Positions 23,501 to 35,360 of a stretch of 64,000 nucleotides of DNA are shown here, in pieces. The notes below the pieces were generated by a model. The model did no database searches and was not told the origin of the DNA. It worked only from the letters and a program-made list of their open reading frames with translations. The position numbers and the translations under genes were made by a program. Position 1 is the first letter of the stretch. Every line of letters begins with the position of its first letter. Source of the stretch: Parascedosporium putredinis (taxonomy: Eukaryota > Ascomycota > Sordariomycetes > Microascales > Microascaceae); NCBI GenBank assembly GCA_949357655.1, contig CASHTG010000020.1:1426001-1490000 (forward strand). Direction: 5' to 3'.

Positions 23501-25252
23501 CACTGACTGCAATGAGGGACGAGGCGATCTTTTTAACCATTGATTCAAGATCTGAGAATGTGTCTGAAGTTGAGATAGACATGCGGCGAATTTGATTGAC
23601 AGACTGGGAGTTTATAGGATTGGGGTTTGGGGCGTCGCGGCCAGTGATAAGCAGCTTCAGGGGTATGGAACTGTCCAGCTTGACTAATATAACCTCTTGA
23701 AGAAAATATTCGTCTACACATTCATCAATTCCATCTAGAATCCAGTAGTGCTGTACCATCTGCGTTTTAAATATCGTATCAACGAATACGGTTCTCCAGA
23801 TGCTGCGAGCGTCATCGTAACTGAATGTGGTATGGTTATCCATCATCTCGGCCAGGGCGTCTCTCACCCGTTCGCTTCCAACAGCCATTTGAAAAGCTAG
23901 CGCACAGAGACAAGAGGCGAAGCGAGACCGCGAATTTTCTGATGCTTTGAAAAAGTAATAGCTGCATGGAACATTGTCGCGTTGGAAGGAGCTAACGATG
24001 AAACTAGACAAGGTGGATTTTCCGGTTCCGGGCTTAGCGTCGATCCATAACGTTCGGTCAAGAGGTTCTCTAGAGCTTCTCCACTCGCGGAACTCCTCTT
24101 TTGTAGGACCCAGTGGCAGGAATTTTGGAAGCGACCTTCTTGGGCAACCTCCAGGTCGTTGTAGAAGGTCTGGTCGACTTTCAGGTATTCAACAATCTTC
24201 TGCTCAAGATCTTTCTTTCCAGAACGCGTGCGCTTATCCGCCAGTTCTGAAATATTCCGCGTCGTTGTCGCCAAAGCATTGCGAATGGCTCGGTAGTTCG
24301 CGTCTGAGGTATCTTTGAATTTGCAAATGGAACGGTGGTCCGCCTGTAGGGGTCTCTGCAGTTCATTTGGAAGACCCAGGACCGCGAAGCTGGGATCAAC
24401 AATCAGGGAATGAGTGATATCTGTAGCCTTTGTTTCGTAGAATGACCAAAGTTCTATATGGTTAGGGACGTGTCGAAACTGGTCATTGATGCTCCGGATG
24501 GCCGGTGAATCCGGCACGAGATCCCGTATGTATTTGTGATCGCGGCTAATAAAGGGGATGCTGTCGAGTATCTTCGCGGAATCGGAGCCTTTCTGTGGAA
24601 CAGCTAGGAAGTAAAAGGCGGCAAATCTGTTTGTTATAGTCTTGTACGAGCTGTCTTGCTTGGCGATGAGCCATGCCGTTTTGATGACAAGACCACCCAT
24701 GCTATGACCTATGGCCACAATCGGGGTCTTGGAAGTAGATATCCCCGGAACGGTGCTGATCTCACCCAGTAGAGACTTGCCAAATTCATTAAGATTGTTG
24801 TAATCCCGGTCGGTCTTCCAATATTTAGCGTCGTAGCCGAACGAATATATCCGAACATTATGAAAATCCGGATCCTTTGGGAGCCAGTCTGCTGGCCAGA
24901 AGTTGCCGACAACCTCTGGCCTTCTGCTCCAGGTTTTCCTTGACCCACCCCCAAGGCCGTGAACAAAAATGAAGTCGACTTTTGGCTCAGGAGGGGAGTA
25001 GAGGAGGGAAAGTCCCATTGGTCCCGTTGGGTCGTCTATCGAGGTTTCGGCTGGGGCCTGGGAGAAGATCGATACGGAGGAGAACCTCCTCAAGGATAGG
25101 GAACTAGCCATCTTAGTCGACTCGGCTTGGTCCGGCGGTTCAGTGACGATGGAATCGTTGCCGACGGGCCCAGTCTGGCCCGGTTTGGTCGTAACCCGGC
25201 GAAACAGTTTGAGAGGCCCCATTCCCACAACCTCAAGAGGAGCGCCACCCAA
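20540..25252 (-). CDS. NLR-type STAND protein: lipase/esterase - NACHT - WD40-like
   Basis: A fungal NLR-like receptor of about 1,550 residues. The N-terminal alpha/beta-hydrolase has VDFIFVHGLGGG (about residues 92-103) and the nucleophile elbow IGHSMGGLVIKTAW with Ser184, as in DUF676/PGAP1-like lipases. Next is a NACHT NTPase, with Walker A WIDAKPGTGKSTLSSF, Walker B HYWILDGIDECVDE, LKLLITGRDAPN and SCGSFLWTRLVLEELQ, followed by a winged-helix part (RMIHETAREFLTD). The C-terminal 700 residues are beta-propeller repeats (FVRFQPKRGIIVSCGS, VCSLKLSPSQELLAVAYHG, QLALSSDGRYLADL) ending near 20540. Such proteins sense non-self and can trigger cell death; here the effector would act on lipids or esters. 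Frame breaks near 24094 (AAAA), 23117 (AAAAA), 22850 (TTTTT), about 21640 and 21190 are mostly one base short in homopolymers. Start is at 25252 or the Met at 25222. Confidence 0.85.
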
Positions 25253-25945
25253 GCGGGAGCAAGAAATGTTTGCCTCGGTCTTTTCTTCTTTTTCCCCTTT
25301 TTTCTTTTGTTTTTTTGGGCTGGCTGGCTGGCTGGCTGGCTGGTTTATTCTATTCGTGTTTTGCTTTCGAAGACTCGTTCGGCTCGAGTAAGACTCATTA
25401 GGGCGCTAGCTTAGATCAAAGCGCGAATTGCGTCTTCACCACGGGGAGATCTGACCAGCGTGTAATCGAGACCATGGTTGTGTCAGAAAACCTCCTTTGT
25501 TTTGCAAATATTGATAGGGATCTGTTGGTTGGGGCTGACCATATAGAAGCCCCTTATCACTGCCTCGACCAACACTCCTGCACGTTGGCTGTTGGTTCGA
25601 GGTACCGCCGTACTAACGGCCCGCTCCCGTCCTTTCAAGTGTCCCGATAATTAAACAATGGGATCAAACCCGCAGCATTCGCCAATCATTCGAGTCGGTT
25701 AACCGCTGTGCTCGACCACCAACCAATGAGGGCTAATTTTAGGTAGTTGCCGACTGGGGCCGTCTTCGCCAGTGTGAGCCAAGAGAAGCTCGTGAGAAAT
25801 ATCGCGCGATGTGCGGAGTAGCACGGGAATTTAGGTCTTCAAAATTCCAGTCTTTGACCTCCAACCAGCCTTACGCTGCTTGCCGCCATCTCACCATCCA
25901 TCGATATCGCCTGCGAAGCCATCACCCCTCCTCGCTAGACCAACC
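25253..25945. other. Divergent intergenic region
   Basis: This lies between the NLR start and the deaminase start, so it should hold both promoters. A T-rich tract (about 25280-25316) runs into a GGCT microsatellite. No gene was seen. Confidence 0.5.
25318..25343. repeat. GGCT tetranucleotide microsatellite
   Basis: Six and a half head-to-tail copies of GGCT directly follow a T-rich tract, about 65 bases upstream of the NLR start codon. Confidence 0.9.
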
Positions 25946-26481
25946 ATGACATCCAAGGAAACGTATCCTAGACTGCCGGCGGGTTACCACCAAGCCTTCA
26001 TGGAGTACGCCCTTGCAGTGGCTCAAAATCGCCACCCGCCGCAAACAAGTTCTGCGTTGGCGCAATCCTGGTCGACGAGGATACCGGTCAAATCCTCTCC
26101 AGCGGCTACTCTCTCGAATACCCGCGCGACTACAAGGGCGACCGGGGCACGACGCACGCGGAGCAGTGCTGCCTAATCAAGATCTCTGACGAATATGGCC
26201 TGCCAGAGGAGAGGCTAGGCGAAGTACTCCCGCCAAACACCGTCCTTTACACGACAATGGAACCTTGCAACGATAGGCTCAGCGGCAATAAGACGTGCGC
26301 GGCCCGTATCGTTGGGTTAAAGGGCGCCATCAAGAAGGTATACGTGGGCATTCGGGAGCCATCGACATTTATCGCCAACAATGACGGGCAGGAGAGAATC
26401 GAGCAAGCGGGTGTCAAAGTGGTGTACCCAGTGGACCATATTCGAGATAGGATTGTGCAAGTTTCGCTGGCAGGACACTGA
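25946..26481 (+). CDS. CDA-fold deaminase (cytidine/DRAP-type)
   Basis: Zinc-dependent deaminase of the cytidine/deoxycytidylate superfamily. Zinc and catalytic motifs are complete: THAEQCCLIK carries the HAE pair, and YTTMEPCNDRLSGNKTCAAR the PCxxxxxGNxxC pattern typical of riboflavin-pathway (DRAP, Rib2 C-terminal type) and related fungal deaminases. It also has FCVGAILVDEDTGQILSSGY and IKKVYVGIREPSTFIANNDG. Length is about 178 residues, so this is a stand-alone deaminase without the pseudouridine-synthase half of yeast Rib2. One A is missing in the AAAA run near 26027; restoring it joins MTSKETYPRLPAGYHQAF to the rest. The substrate could be a pyrimidine nucleotide or a riboflavin intermediate. 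Confidence 0.83.
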
Positions 26482-27226
26482 TAATGCGGTTGCAGGAGGC
26501 AAACCTCGGACTTCGACTGCCCGAGGGGCCGTCTTCCCTCCCATTTTCTACCAGCTAGGAGCCTAGATCTCTCTGAGAATATAGTGTGAAAGATTGAATC
26601 CTCATTTTAGAAACGTAGCATATATACAATACTGAAAGATGAACAAGTACAATAGCCACAAAGAATTGGCAGCACCCCAGCGTGGCATTATTCAAAGGCG
26701 AAAGGCCCCTTGTAATACAGATCTACTCACAAAGCAAGGCAACGAGTTGACCGAGACCCCAACACTTCGAAAGTGATAGAGCCGTCGACTAGGCACGGAA
26801 TGACAAGGTCCTCGAAGTCCTGACCTACGCCGTGAGAAGACCAACAGCCGGGCCTTCGAGGAGCGGCCAGGTACGATACCGAAAACTTGGGTCCAGAGTA
26901 ATCCCAAAATAGGTTAGCGCTGGGAAGGGCCCGAGGACAAGGCCAAGTTGCCGCGCGGTTCCGGGAGAGCCCGCACTGACCCCTGAATCTTGCGATCATA
27001 AAAGTCGACGTTGATCCGGTCCATCACCCATAACTTCAACTCTCCTTTTCGTATTCATTCCACATTCTACTCCTTTATATATAAGCAGATACGTAGTATA
27101 ATTTATACTCCAGCACTGCTATCATATCTCTTTTTTCTTGTTTTTCTTTTCTTTTTTTCCCGAAGCCCTCTACGTTCATATATCCTCCTCCCGCTTCTCC
27201 GCCCGTCCCCGCACCCCAACGTTGTC
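26482..27226. other. Intergenic stretch
   Basis: No gene was seen. The last 200 bases are CT-rich, as expected of a promoter and 5' leader for the following kinase. Confidence 0.45.
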
Positions 27227-28506
27227 ATGACCCAGCCAGACTCTACCGAGTACCTTCGTTTTGGTACAACCAATCTCGATCCCGCAGTGTTAAAACGTAA
27301 GCTGAATTGTTTTCGATTCATATCCGCGCTCTACTGTGTAATATCTGATCATATCGCTCACCATTCCCCTCCAGACCTGCCACCAAAATGCAAGGTGGTG
27401 TCGACAGAAGCGCATGGCGTCAGCTTTTGGGCTACAACAGGCAGGATCAATGTTGAACTGCAGGACGGTTCCCCAAAGTCCTTTTTCATGAAGATCCTCG
27501 CCAGAGAGGATGGCGAGAGCATGGCCCGCGGCGAGTTTATCTCCATGAGTAAAATCGCCGAGGTGACCCCGAATTTGTGCCCAAGCCCATCGCATGGGGC
27601 AAGTTTGAGTCCGTTGTGGACACCGCCTTCTTTCTATGCGAGTTTCGCGAGATGACAGACGACATGCCTGAACCGGAAAAGTTTGCCGCCTCTCTTTCCA
27701 AGCTCCACCAGAAGAGTGTCTCGCCCAACGGCAAGTTTGGATTCGAGGTGCCAACGTATGCGGGAAATCTGCCGCAGTACGTCTCTTGGGAGGACAGCTG
27801 GGAGGTCTTCTTTACCAAGAGCCTCAAGAACGCCCTGGATCTCTTCAAAAGAACAAGGTTCCTCCAAGCGAATTAAAGTCCCTCGAGCCCGTGCTTTTCC
27901 GCGACGTCATACCCCGACTTCTCCGTCCCCTCGAGACGGGCGGCCGCACTATCAAGCCATCCCTTGTTCATGGGGACCTTTGGTATGCCAATTCGGGGAC
28001 AAGCATTCCGGGTGGAGAACCTCTTGTTTTTGATGCCTGCTGCTTTTATGCGCATCACGAATGTAAGTCACTTTTAACCCCCCCAAACAGCCTTCACTAC
28101 GATAGCACACCATGATCGAAACTAAGACCTAGGAAATTGGTAGACGAGTTTGGGCAATGGATGCCAGCCTGCAACAGATTCGACACAAACTATATCGAGA
28201 AATACAATTCATTTGTTCCCGTCTCAGCTCCCGAAGTAGACTTCCAAGGACGTCTAAATCTTTATCGACTGTAAGTGACGATCAACATCACGGCGACAAC
28301 TTTCTGATTTTCCCAATTCTAACACCCTCAAAGGAGGTTCGATACACATGTTGCCGCGTTATTCCATGAAAACGAGACGCTGAGACAGCAGTAAGTGCCA
28401 ACCAATCGCTAGTCAAGTTGGCGTTCGTGATATACGTTCTAACATGCCTCCTAGGGTTGTTGATGTAATGCGAAAGCTAGTCGACGAATACGGAAAGGCA
28501 AACTAA
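27227..28506 (+). CDS. Fructosamine-3-kinase-like (protein-ribulosamine kinase) enzyme
   Basis: Probable cytosolic kinase that phosphorylates sugar adducts on proteins so they fall off (fructosamine kinase family, APH-like fold). Exon 1 (MTQPDSTEYLRFGTTNLDPA) ends at GTAAGC near 27297; exon 2 starts near 27375 with LPPKCKVVSTEAHGVSFWAT. The nucleotide-binding Lys lies in SFFMKILAREDG. FASLSKLHQKSVSPNGKFGF-like spacing, VSWEDSWEVFFTKSLKNAL and the catalytic loop LVHGDLWYANSGT followed by LVFDACCFYAHHE are diagnostic. Three small 3' exons give LGQWMPACNRFDTNYIEKYN, RFDTHVAALFHENETLRQQ and VVDVMRKLVDEYGKAN. Bases are missing near 27567 (CCCC) and 27851 (AAAA). Full length is about 340 residues, normal for fungal members. 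Confidence 0.87.
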
Positions 28507-29689
28507 TATTAATGATCCCAGGCTGGCCTGGCGCGATTATACTTGTACAAATACGCGATATGCTACGGATCTGTGATTTAGGTGTCATTTTCTGGTTATG
28601 CTTGAGGATTGAGATTTCGTATATTAGGACCAATGTCAATCTACATTATGCCCTCAACTCAACTACTGCGGCGACATTACCGAATTAACACCAGCAGGAA
28701 TGCACTCCTATCTGTCGAAGATACACTATACATGTAGAAATTGCTCATAGATGCAGATTTCGGTTTGGGAGCACAATGCCTCTTTGAATCATGGTGAAGA
28801 AAACCCAGCTTATCTCACAGCCTTCGGCATATACTCGTGCACCGCACAAGCATCACCCTCACACGCATATGGAATGAGCCAAACTTTTCCGTATCCCGAG
28901 TTCTCAATGCCATGAATCGTTTTGTTTATTACAACGGCATTCCTATAGAGCTATTCCCGCTCACAATACCGGCCCATACACGTCCCCAATACGGTCATCA
29001 AACATATCCATTTCCTTCTTTGGAACTGGGCAGCTCCGAGCGAACCTGAGTAGGTGTGAGCAGGGTGCGCGAGGGCTCCGTAACATAGTTTTTCCACCTC
29101 CCACATGATCAGTACTCATACAGCGGAAGCCCGCTGGATCTGACAGTGCCCATATGTTAAAAGAAGCGACGGGATCAGGTGGGTGACAAAAGAAGATTGA
29201 GGCACCACGAGATGCCCTCGTCCACTCGCATGTGCGCCTCGCCACCTAACTTTCCCTATACTTTTACCCCCAATGCCCACTGCACCCTTGATCACAGTGG
29301 GCGGTAATTGTTTGGTGGTACCTGTGCTTTTGTAACCTACTTGGGGATAATACTTTCTCCGGGTACCTCTTCCACGTAAGTATTTGTCTATGCAGAGGTA
29401 CGTCTCACGCCTCTCATATCCCTCCATGACTAAACCGTTCACCCACCAACCTCACATTGATATATCTTGGAGGGCCACATCCTAATCAAACTTTTACCTC
29501 CACATCCATAAACACAACACACAACGCGTCCCCATCAAACTTACCCACCTCCATATCCATCGCAGCACATCCTTAGTCGAACTTGCCCGCTTCTATACCC
29601 ATCGAACCGATTGTTGACAAAGACCCCGCCATCCCACTTAGCCTTTGGTTCCAGCGGGCATCACCATAGTCCTCGGCCCGCCCCAGACC
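28507..29689. other. Intergenic stretch
   Basis: No gene was seen. About 29490-29610 has loosely repeated units around CTCCATATCCATC, a diverged tandem array just upstream of the next gene. Confidence 0.45.
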
Positions 29690-30635
29690 ATGGCGACAAC
29701 GAGCCAAAGCCAAGAACAAGATGAGGACTACCCGCGCTACATGGTAGCCGGCACCTTGAGCATGGCATCACAATATGTTCAGAGCCACTACCCACGCCTC
29801 TCCGCCAACCTCCCCGACCAACCATGCACCATTGCGGCCGTCCTCCACGAGTGCGCCAAAGCGGTCGAAGGAGCCACCATTCCTTTCGCTATGCCCGCGA
29901 ACCCCAGTCCCCGTATTCGAGCTGCCTTGCGAAAGACAGCGCTCGAGGACAGGGCCCGCGAGGAACGGAACATCGCCCAAGGAAAGCGACCTATAGACCT
30001 CCCCTTGGCCTCCCCATCGTTTCCCACGGCCTCATCAAAGACCGCCTCCCCAAACCCATCTCCCAAGAACGCCTGCACGCCATCCAGGACAAGGTCCTCA
30101 AAGAGACTGCGAACCAAGACCAGTTGCCACACGTGCTTCTCCCCGTCGGCTCCAAGAGCAATCTTCCCACCGTCACGTGCTCCTTCATTCTCAAGGCCCT
30201 CAACTGGGAACTGGGCATGGCCCAGGAGAACTTCCATAACGTGCCGGCGCTGTGGGATAGTGGCGCGGGGGTCGTCTGCGTCACGGACGACGTTCTCAGC
30301 CGTGGCTTCAAGGCCCACCTCCAGGACGACAAGCACGACGCCTCTCGGGTCACTGCTAGCAAGGGGCCGAGGATCCAGATTTCGTGCCTCGTCGAGTTTT
30401 CCAACCTCACGATGGTCCAGTTCGACACGGCCGCGCTCGTCATCCCCGCGGGCTCAGCCCCCAACGGCTGGTCGGGGTGATTCTCGGCCAGGCGGGTCTC
30501 ATCGACTCTGTCTCCTACGAGCACAAGCCACGAAGCGTGCTTGAGGCCATGGGCGTCGAGGTGCCCGAGGGCCATTGGGGCGTATTTAACCTCCAGCGAT
30601 GGGTCGACGCTATGGGGGTTGTTCATGAATTGTAA
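29690..30635 (+). CDS. Retropepsin-like aspartic-protease-fold protein
   Basis: A protein of about 315 residues without introns. The N-terminal 130 residues are helical (PRIRAALRKTALEDRAREER). The rest looks like a retropepsin domain: VTCSFILKALNWEL, then the D-S-G-A active-site signature in NVPALWDSGAGVVCVTDDVL (Asp at about 190), IQISCLVEFSNLTMVQFDTA, and WSGVILGQAGLIDSVSYEHK, which matches the terminal ILG element. The usual Asp/Arg after ILG is Gln. Retropepsins work as dimers, so one motif is enough. No reverse transcriptase, integrase or LTR surrounds it, so this is either a domesticated or a cellular (Ddi1-type fold) protein. Bases are missing near 29996 (CCCC) and 30474 (GGGG); restoring them joins the three parts. 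The role is unknown. Confidence 0.55.
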
Positions 30636-30893
30636 TGGTATCGGAATGACGGGAAATCGTGGTGGTGTACAGTATTTTTAATGGTATCGAAATGATGGAA
30701 CTTGTGTGAAGGAGTGATATCCCTTGTTGTCTGAATCCGACAAGCGTGTTGAACTGGATCAGGACTATAAAAGCGTTGAATTATCCCATAGAAACAGGTC
30801 CTAAAGAAGGATCTAAGCAGCGAATACAAACAGCATATTTAATACCCCCAAATCATATCAGTTCAATAATTTCATCATTGTATATACTGCTTT

Positions 30894-31545
30894 CTATAGT
30901 ATCGGAATGACAGCAATCCACAGCTGTAGTCTAATATTTTCATGTATTATTGATTTATCTGTGATTTCACGTGCTGTCCTTTGGTGATTCTCGTAGACTC
31001 CCGCTTGAACCTTAGTGATATGCAGCTTATAAAGGATGCAGGTTGTATTGCACTTCACGAATTGCAGACCTTCCTTCGCCCCCTTCCCCTTACATGCGTC
31101 ACTCCGTCCGATCCCGATCAGGGTATTGACGGCGCTGGCAGCTTCCTTCGTGAGACTTCCTCTGTGGTCCAAGTCTTTCAGGGAAAGGCAGTCCTCTACA
31201 GTTGATCTATCTAGGAACCTCGTGCATTCCATTCTGAGAACGCCTCGAATCACACTTGTTTCCTCAAAGATTATTCCTCTCCCATGCACTCTAGTTGAGA
31301 AGGCCTCGAACCATAATCCGAAATGTAGACTAGCCGTGCCCGTCTTAGCCCGTAATAGGATACCTCTTCCGTCGTGCCCGCCCTACCCTCCGGTAAGTGC
31401 GCCCCACAAGCCCGTGATGTCCGTCTTGGTAGCGATGATTTCCCGCGTACCGAACGAGGCAGCCAGATGTGTTTTATATCCATCAGTGACACGTGAAAGA
31501 TCCTACAAGGTTGTAGCAACTCTAGTCAAAAGCCTCCCGGTCTAG
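30894..31545 (-). CDS. Long unrecognised reading frame, one stop, possible damaged gene
   Basis: A minus-strand frame runs for about 600 bases with one internal TAG near 31383. It reads LSRVTDGYKTHLAASFGTRE, IIATKTDITGLWGALTGG, the stop, then GHDGRGILLRAKTGTASLHF, RGIIFEETSVIRGVLRMECT, RFLDRSTVEDCLSLKDLDHR and KGAKEGLQFVKCNTTC. Composition looks coding. I recognise no family. The TAG follows a GGG run, so a base-calling slip or a real nonsense change are both possible. The true start and any introns are unknown. Confidence 0.3.
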
Positions 31546-32637
31546 GATGGGGCTTGGACTTCCTGCAAGCCTTGCTGGCTGTGAATGAATTAAAATAAAA
31601 TACAATAAAATCATGCCCTAGCAATTTGCAAGCAGGTGTCATGACTTCTTACTTGTTATAGCTCCCTTGATAAACTAGGATGATTTTGAGGGCCCCAGTT
31701 AAAGCGGGCAAGATCGAACAAGATGCTAGAGTCGATTTGGCAGAACCTGGGCCAGGCCTGATCTGCTCAAGGGACAAACCGGCCGAAAACCAGCCCAATC
31801 CCACCGCATTACCAGCCTCACCGAGAACTCGTGCTGCATTTCCGAGTCTTAATGCGTAAATTTTACTTGTGTCTTTACCGCACAGCCCGGTGGATAAGGC
31901 AAAGAGACCTCGTTCAACCTTAGATGACGCCATGTTTCGGCCCTGTTCACAGTCGCATGCATATCTCTCGCCAAGCCAACTGCCTACGAGACCGACGACG
32001 ATCCTATTATTCCGCATCAACCCATTCCACCTATGAGCCCCATATCATCCGGGGTGCCTGGATGCCGCCCGATCCCATTCCGGCGCGGCGCAATCTGTGC
32101 CGTTGACGGGGTGTAACGGACACATCCCGGGCGGAGACACGATTCCTCTTGGAAAACCCCATCAAAAAACAAACTGCCACTATTAAGAGCAAGCCCCCTG
32201 CAACCGCGGCCACCGATAATGGAACTTTGAGGCACGAATCAAGAGAAAGAAATCAGTAACTGTCCTTCAGTGACGCGGAACGCGGAAATAACGCACCTTT
32301 ACGGCGACGGGCGTTCATGCTCCGTGTTCACCCCGCCGGGTGCTGCTTAGTAAGGTGACTTTTGACGCGCCAATGGGGCAACAGTCGACGGGATGACGGG
32401 GCGGACCTGCATCGCCGAGCCTTCGGGATGTCATTGCAAGTGGGACCGAATAATCAAAGTTGAGAGAGAGAGGTGTGGAGGTTTGAAGAGAGGGCGTGGA
32501 CAGCCGACCTGAACTCGAGGGGCAATTTGATACTTATGTTGCGCCAGTCTCTATCTTTAGACCCCGTCCCAGAGAGCATAGTTTTTCTCGCACCAAGGCA
32601 ATAGACAAGGAGCTATAGTGCGCCGGTAGACTTCGCG
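31546..32637. other. Intergenic stretch with weak minus-strand coding hints
   Basis: Two minus-strand frames look non-random. About 32160-32220 encodes VAAVAGGLLLIVAVCFLMGF, a clear membrane-helix composition. At 31649-32020 a 123-residue frame reads NNRIVVGLVGSWLGERYACD, but no family is recognised and no splice path joins them. The last 300 bases before 32638 form the alpha-galactosidase promoter region. Confidence 0.3.
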
Positions 32638-34195
32638 ATGGGTAACACGAAGAACTTGAGCCCTCTGGGGTTATTATCCTTAGCCACCACCGGTGCCGCG
32701 CTAGTGAGCTCCAAAGGCTCGGCCGGAAGGCTGCCCGCTCTGGGCTGGAGCTCCTGGAACGAGTACGGCTGCGACATCAACGAGACGGTATTTCTCGATA
32801 CCGCGCACCTGCTCATCGACCTCGGCCTCAAGGACTTGGGCTACGAGTACATCAACATCGATGACTGCTGGAGCGACAAGGAGAAGCGGAGAGATCCTGT
32901 CACGAACGAGATTGTGGTGGATGCCGAAAAGTTCCCCAACGGTATCGACACTCTGGCAGACAGGCTGCACAATCTGGGATTAAAGATTGGCATCTACAGC
33001 AATGCTGGTAAGTGATAGAGCGCACTTGATCGGCGGTTCTAGCCTTAACTATAAAATCCGAGTTGGATAACTGACTGGTCGGTGGTAGGCACATCCACCT
33101 GCGGCGGTTTCGAGGCTTCGCTCGGCAACGAGGAAACCGATGCTGCCACTTTTGCCAAGTGGGGGATTGACTGTAAGTAGACCCTTCTGTACCCCCTATA
33201 CCTCCTTTCTCTACTCCGTTGAGGAAGAGCCTCACGTCCGCCAATCACTAAGACAAGAACAAACCGAAATAGACCTCAAGTACGACAACTGCGCCGTCCC
33301 CGAAGAGTGGTACGACGACTGGAAATACGTCCCCGAGAACTGGTTCGGCGGCGGCGCCAACGAGAACCAAGACGACGGCGAACCCGTCAACTCCAAAACA
33401 GACCAACCCGCGCCCTCAGGCTACGACTGGGCCACCTCCAACTCGGCCGAGCGATTCCGCCGGATGCGGGACGCGCTAGCGGCGCAGGAGCGCGAGGTGC
33501 AGTTCTCGCTGTGCGCGTGGGGCCACGCGCACGTGGAGCGCTGGGGCAACGAGACGGGCCACAGCTGGCGCATGTGGGGGACATTTACCCCGTGTGGTCG
33601 GGCAAGCACCAGTGGTCGTGGGGGTCACGCCCATCGTCAACCACGCCAGCTTCTTCTGGGACGCGACGGATTTCTGGGGCCACAGCGACTGGGACATGCT
33701 GGAGGTGGGCAACGGCGACCTCACGCTCGAGGAGAGCCGTAGCCATTTCGCGCTCTGGGCGGCGCTCAAGAGCCCCCTCGTCATCGGGACGCGGCTCGTG
33801 GACATCAAGCCCGAGATCTTGGCCATCCTCGCCAACGAGGAACTTGTTGCGTTTAACCAGGATCCCGTGTTTGGGCGGTCGGCGGCGCCGTACAAGTGGG
33901 GGTGAACCCGGATAACACGTGGAATCAGACGCACCCGGCCGAGTACTGGTCGGGCGAGTCGGTTAGGGGTACGCACGTGTTTGTGCTCAACACGCTCGAG
34001 GTCGCGGCGAAGAAGGAGGTGGCCTTTGGCGAGGTGCCGGGGCTGGATGCGCGCAGGCGCTACGTGGTGCACGACATGTGGACGGGCAAAGACCTCGGCT
34101 ACTTCAAGGGCTCGTTCGAGATCGACGTCAAGGCCCACGATACGGCGGCTTTGAGGATTAACGAGGTGGGCAAGTGCGGTGGGAAGCATCACTAG
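32638..34195 (+). CDS. Alpha-galactosidase, GH27
   Basis: Hydrolyses terminal alpha-galactosides of galactomannans and raffinose sugars. The N-terminus (SPLGLLSLATTGAALVSSKG) is a weak signal peptide. GH27 features in order: LPALGWSSWNEYGCDINE, EYINIDDCWSDKEKRRDP, KFPNGIDTLADRLHNLGLKI, GIYSNAG, GTSTCGGFEASLGNEETDA, the nucleophile Asp in YLKYDNCAVP, FSLCAWGHAHVERWGNETGH, and the acid/base Asp in WGHSDWDMLEVGN. Introns lie at about 33008-33088 and 33174-33272. The C-terminal beta-domain ends INEVGKCGGKHH. Three frame breaks, near 33578 (GGGG), 33620 (GGGGG) and 33899 (GGGGG), each one G short, interrupt an otherwise complete protein of about 440 residues. Confidence 0.88.
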
Positions 34196-35342
34196 CCTGG
34201 AGATCGATCACCAAGCACATGTACAATACAGTCTATCTCTGTGTGGAAGCTAGCTGGCACCCTATCTGAGGGGAACTTTTCGCCTAAGGCGCGTTGCCCG
34301 CGAGAAAATGTTGTTCTTCTTGTTGCTCCCTTCTCCTAATTCATACGTCTAGTTAATTTGAGACTCTCGCGTTGCTTACCTTAAGAAGCGTTGCATGAGC
34401 CCGTCCTAACAAGAGTCTTGTATTCCATCTCTCTCCACCGCGCCAAGCTTCCATTTTAAACCGGTAGAGGTATGGTGCATGACAAGGACAAGATGTGAGG
34501 CTTGTCGCTGACTCTGCCGATGTGAAGGATCGTGGGACTCCAACTATGCATCTTCATTTCAAGAGGGGTTTCCATTTTCATTACCAACAACAAAGGTCCA
34601 TTGGCATCTTGGCATCAAGGGCTCCCCATGTCCACCGTCCAGGAAGACATCGATGGATAGAATGTCGAGTAATTCTGCAAGCAGTGACACACCCCCTTCT
34701 CGGCTCATCGCGCCATGCCCCGTGATTAACATGCAGCGTTGTCTCTCTCTCTCTCACTCACTCACTGTATTTCTTTTCTCTTTCTCATTTTCATTACTTG
34801 AAAGGGAGCACAGATAAGCATCCGGGACAGGGCCTCAAAAAGGAGGAAATGCCCCCCTTCCCCCGCCCGCGATGCGCGGGTCCGTGCATCACTCGACACT
34901 AAGAAAAAAAAAAGGCCTAGAACATACATCGCTAGCGGCCGAATAAGCACAGGGTATTCTTCGTCCTCTTTTCTTTATCATCTTCAGAAGCGGGGTGGTT
35001 CTTGGCGCACCCTAGATCGAGTGGCGGGCATGAACGGGCGTTGGAAGATGGAGGGAAAAGGATGAATGGGTGCTTCGACTGCGGAAGGACGTTGAATTTC
35101 GAGCGTTGGGAAGTGCATCGAGGTGCGTCGGAAACCGAAACAAACAAAAAGAGGGGCTTACAAGACAACACTTGAAGCGTAAGGCAACACACAATGCAAT
35201 CAATTCATGTACGGTTATTGACTCCGCCGGCATCCAGGTTCGAGTCAGAGTCAGACACCCACTCTTCAACCTGCGGTCGTGGACCATAATCCGGCCATTC
35301 AACGAGACGGGGGCCTCCGTTATCAATGAAGCGAACAACAAG

Positions 35343-35360
35343 AAAAAAAAAAAAAAAAAA
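35343..35360. repeat. Poly-A run
   Basis: Eighteen consecutive A, followed after one G by another seven A. Confidence 0.9.
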
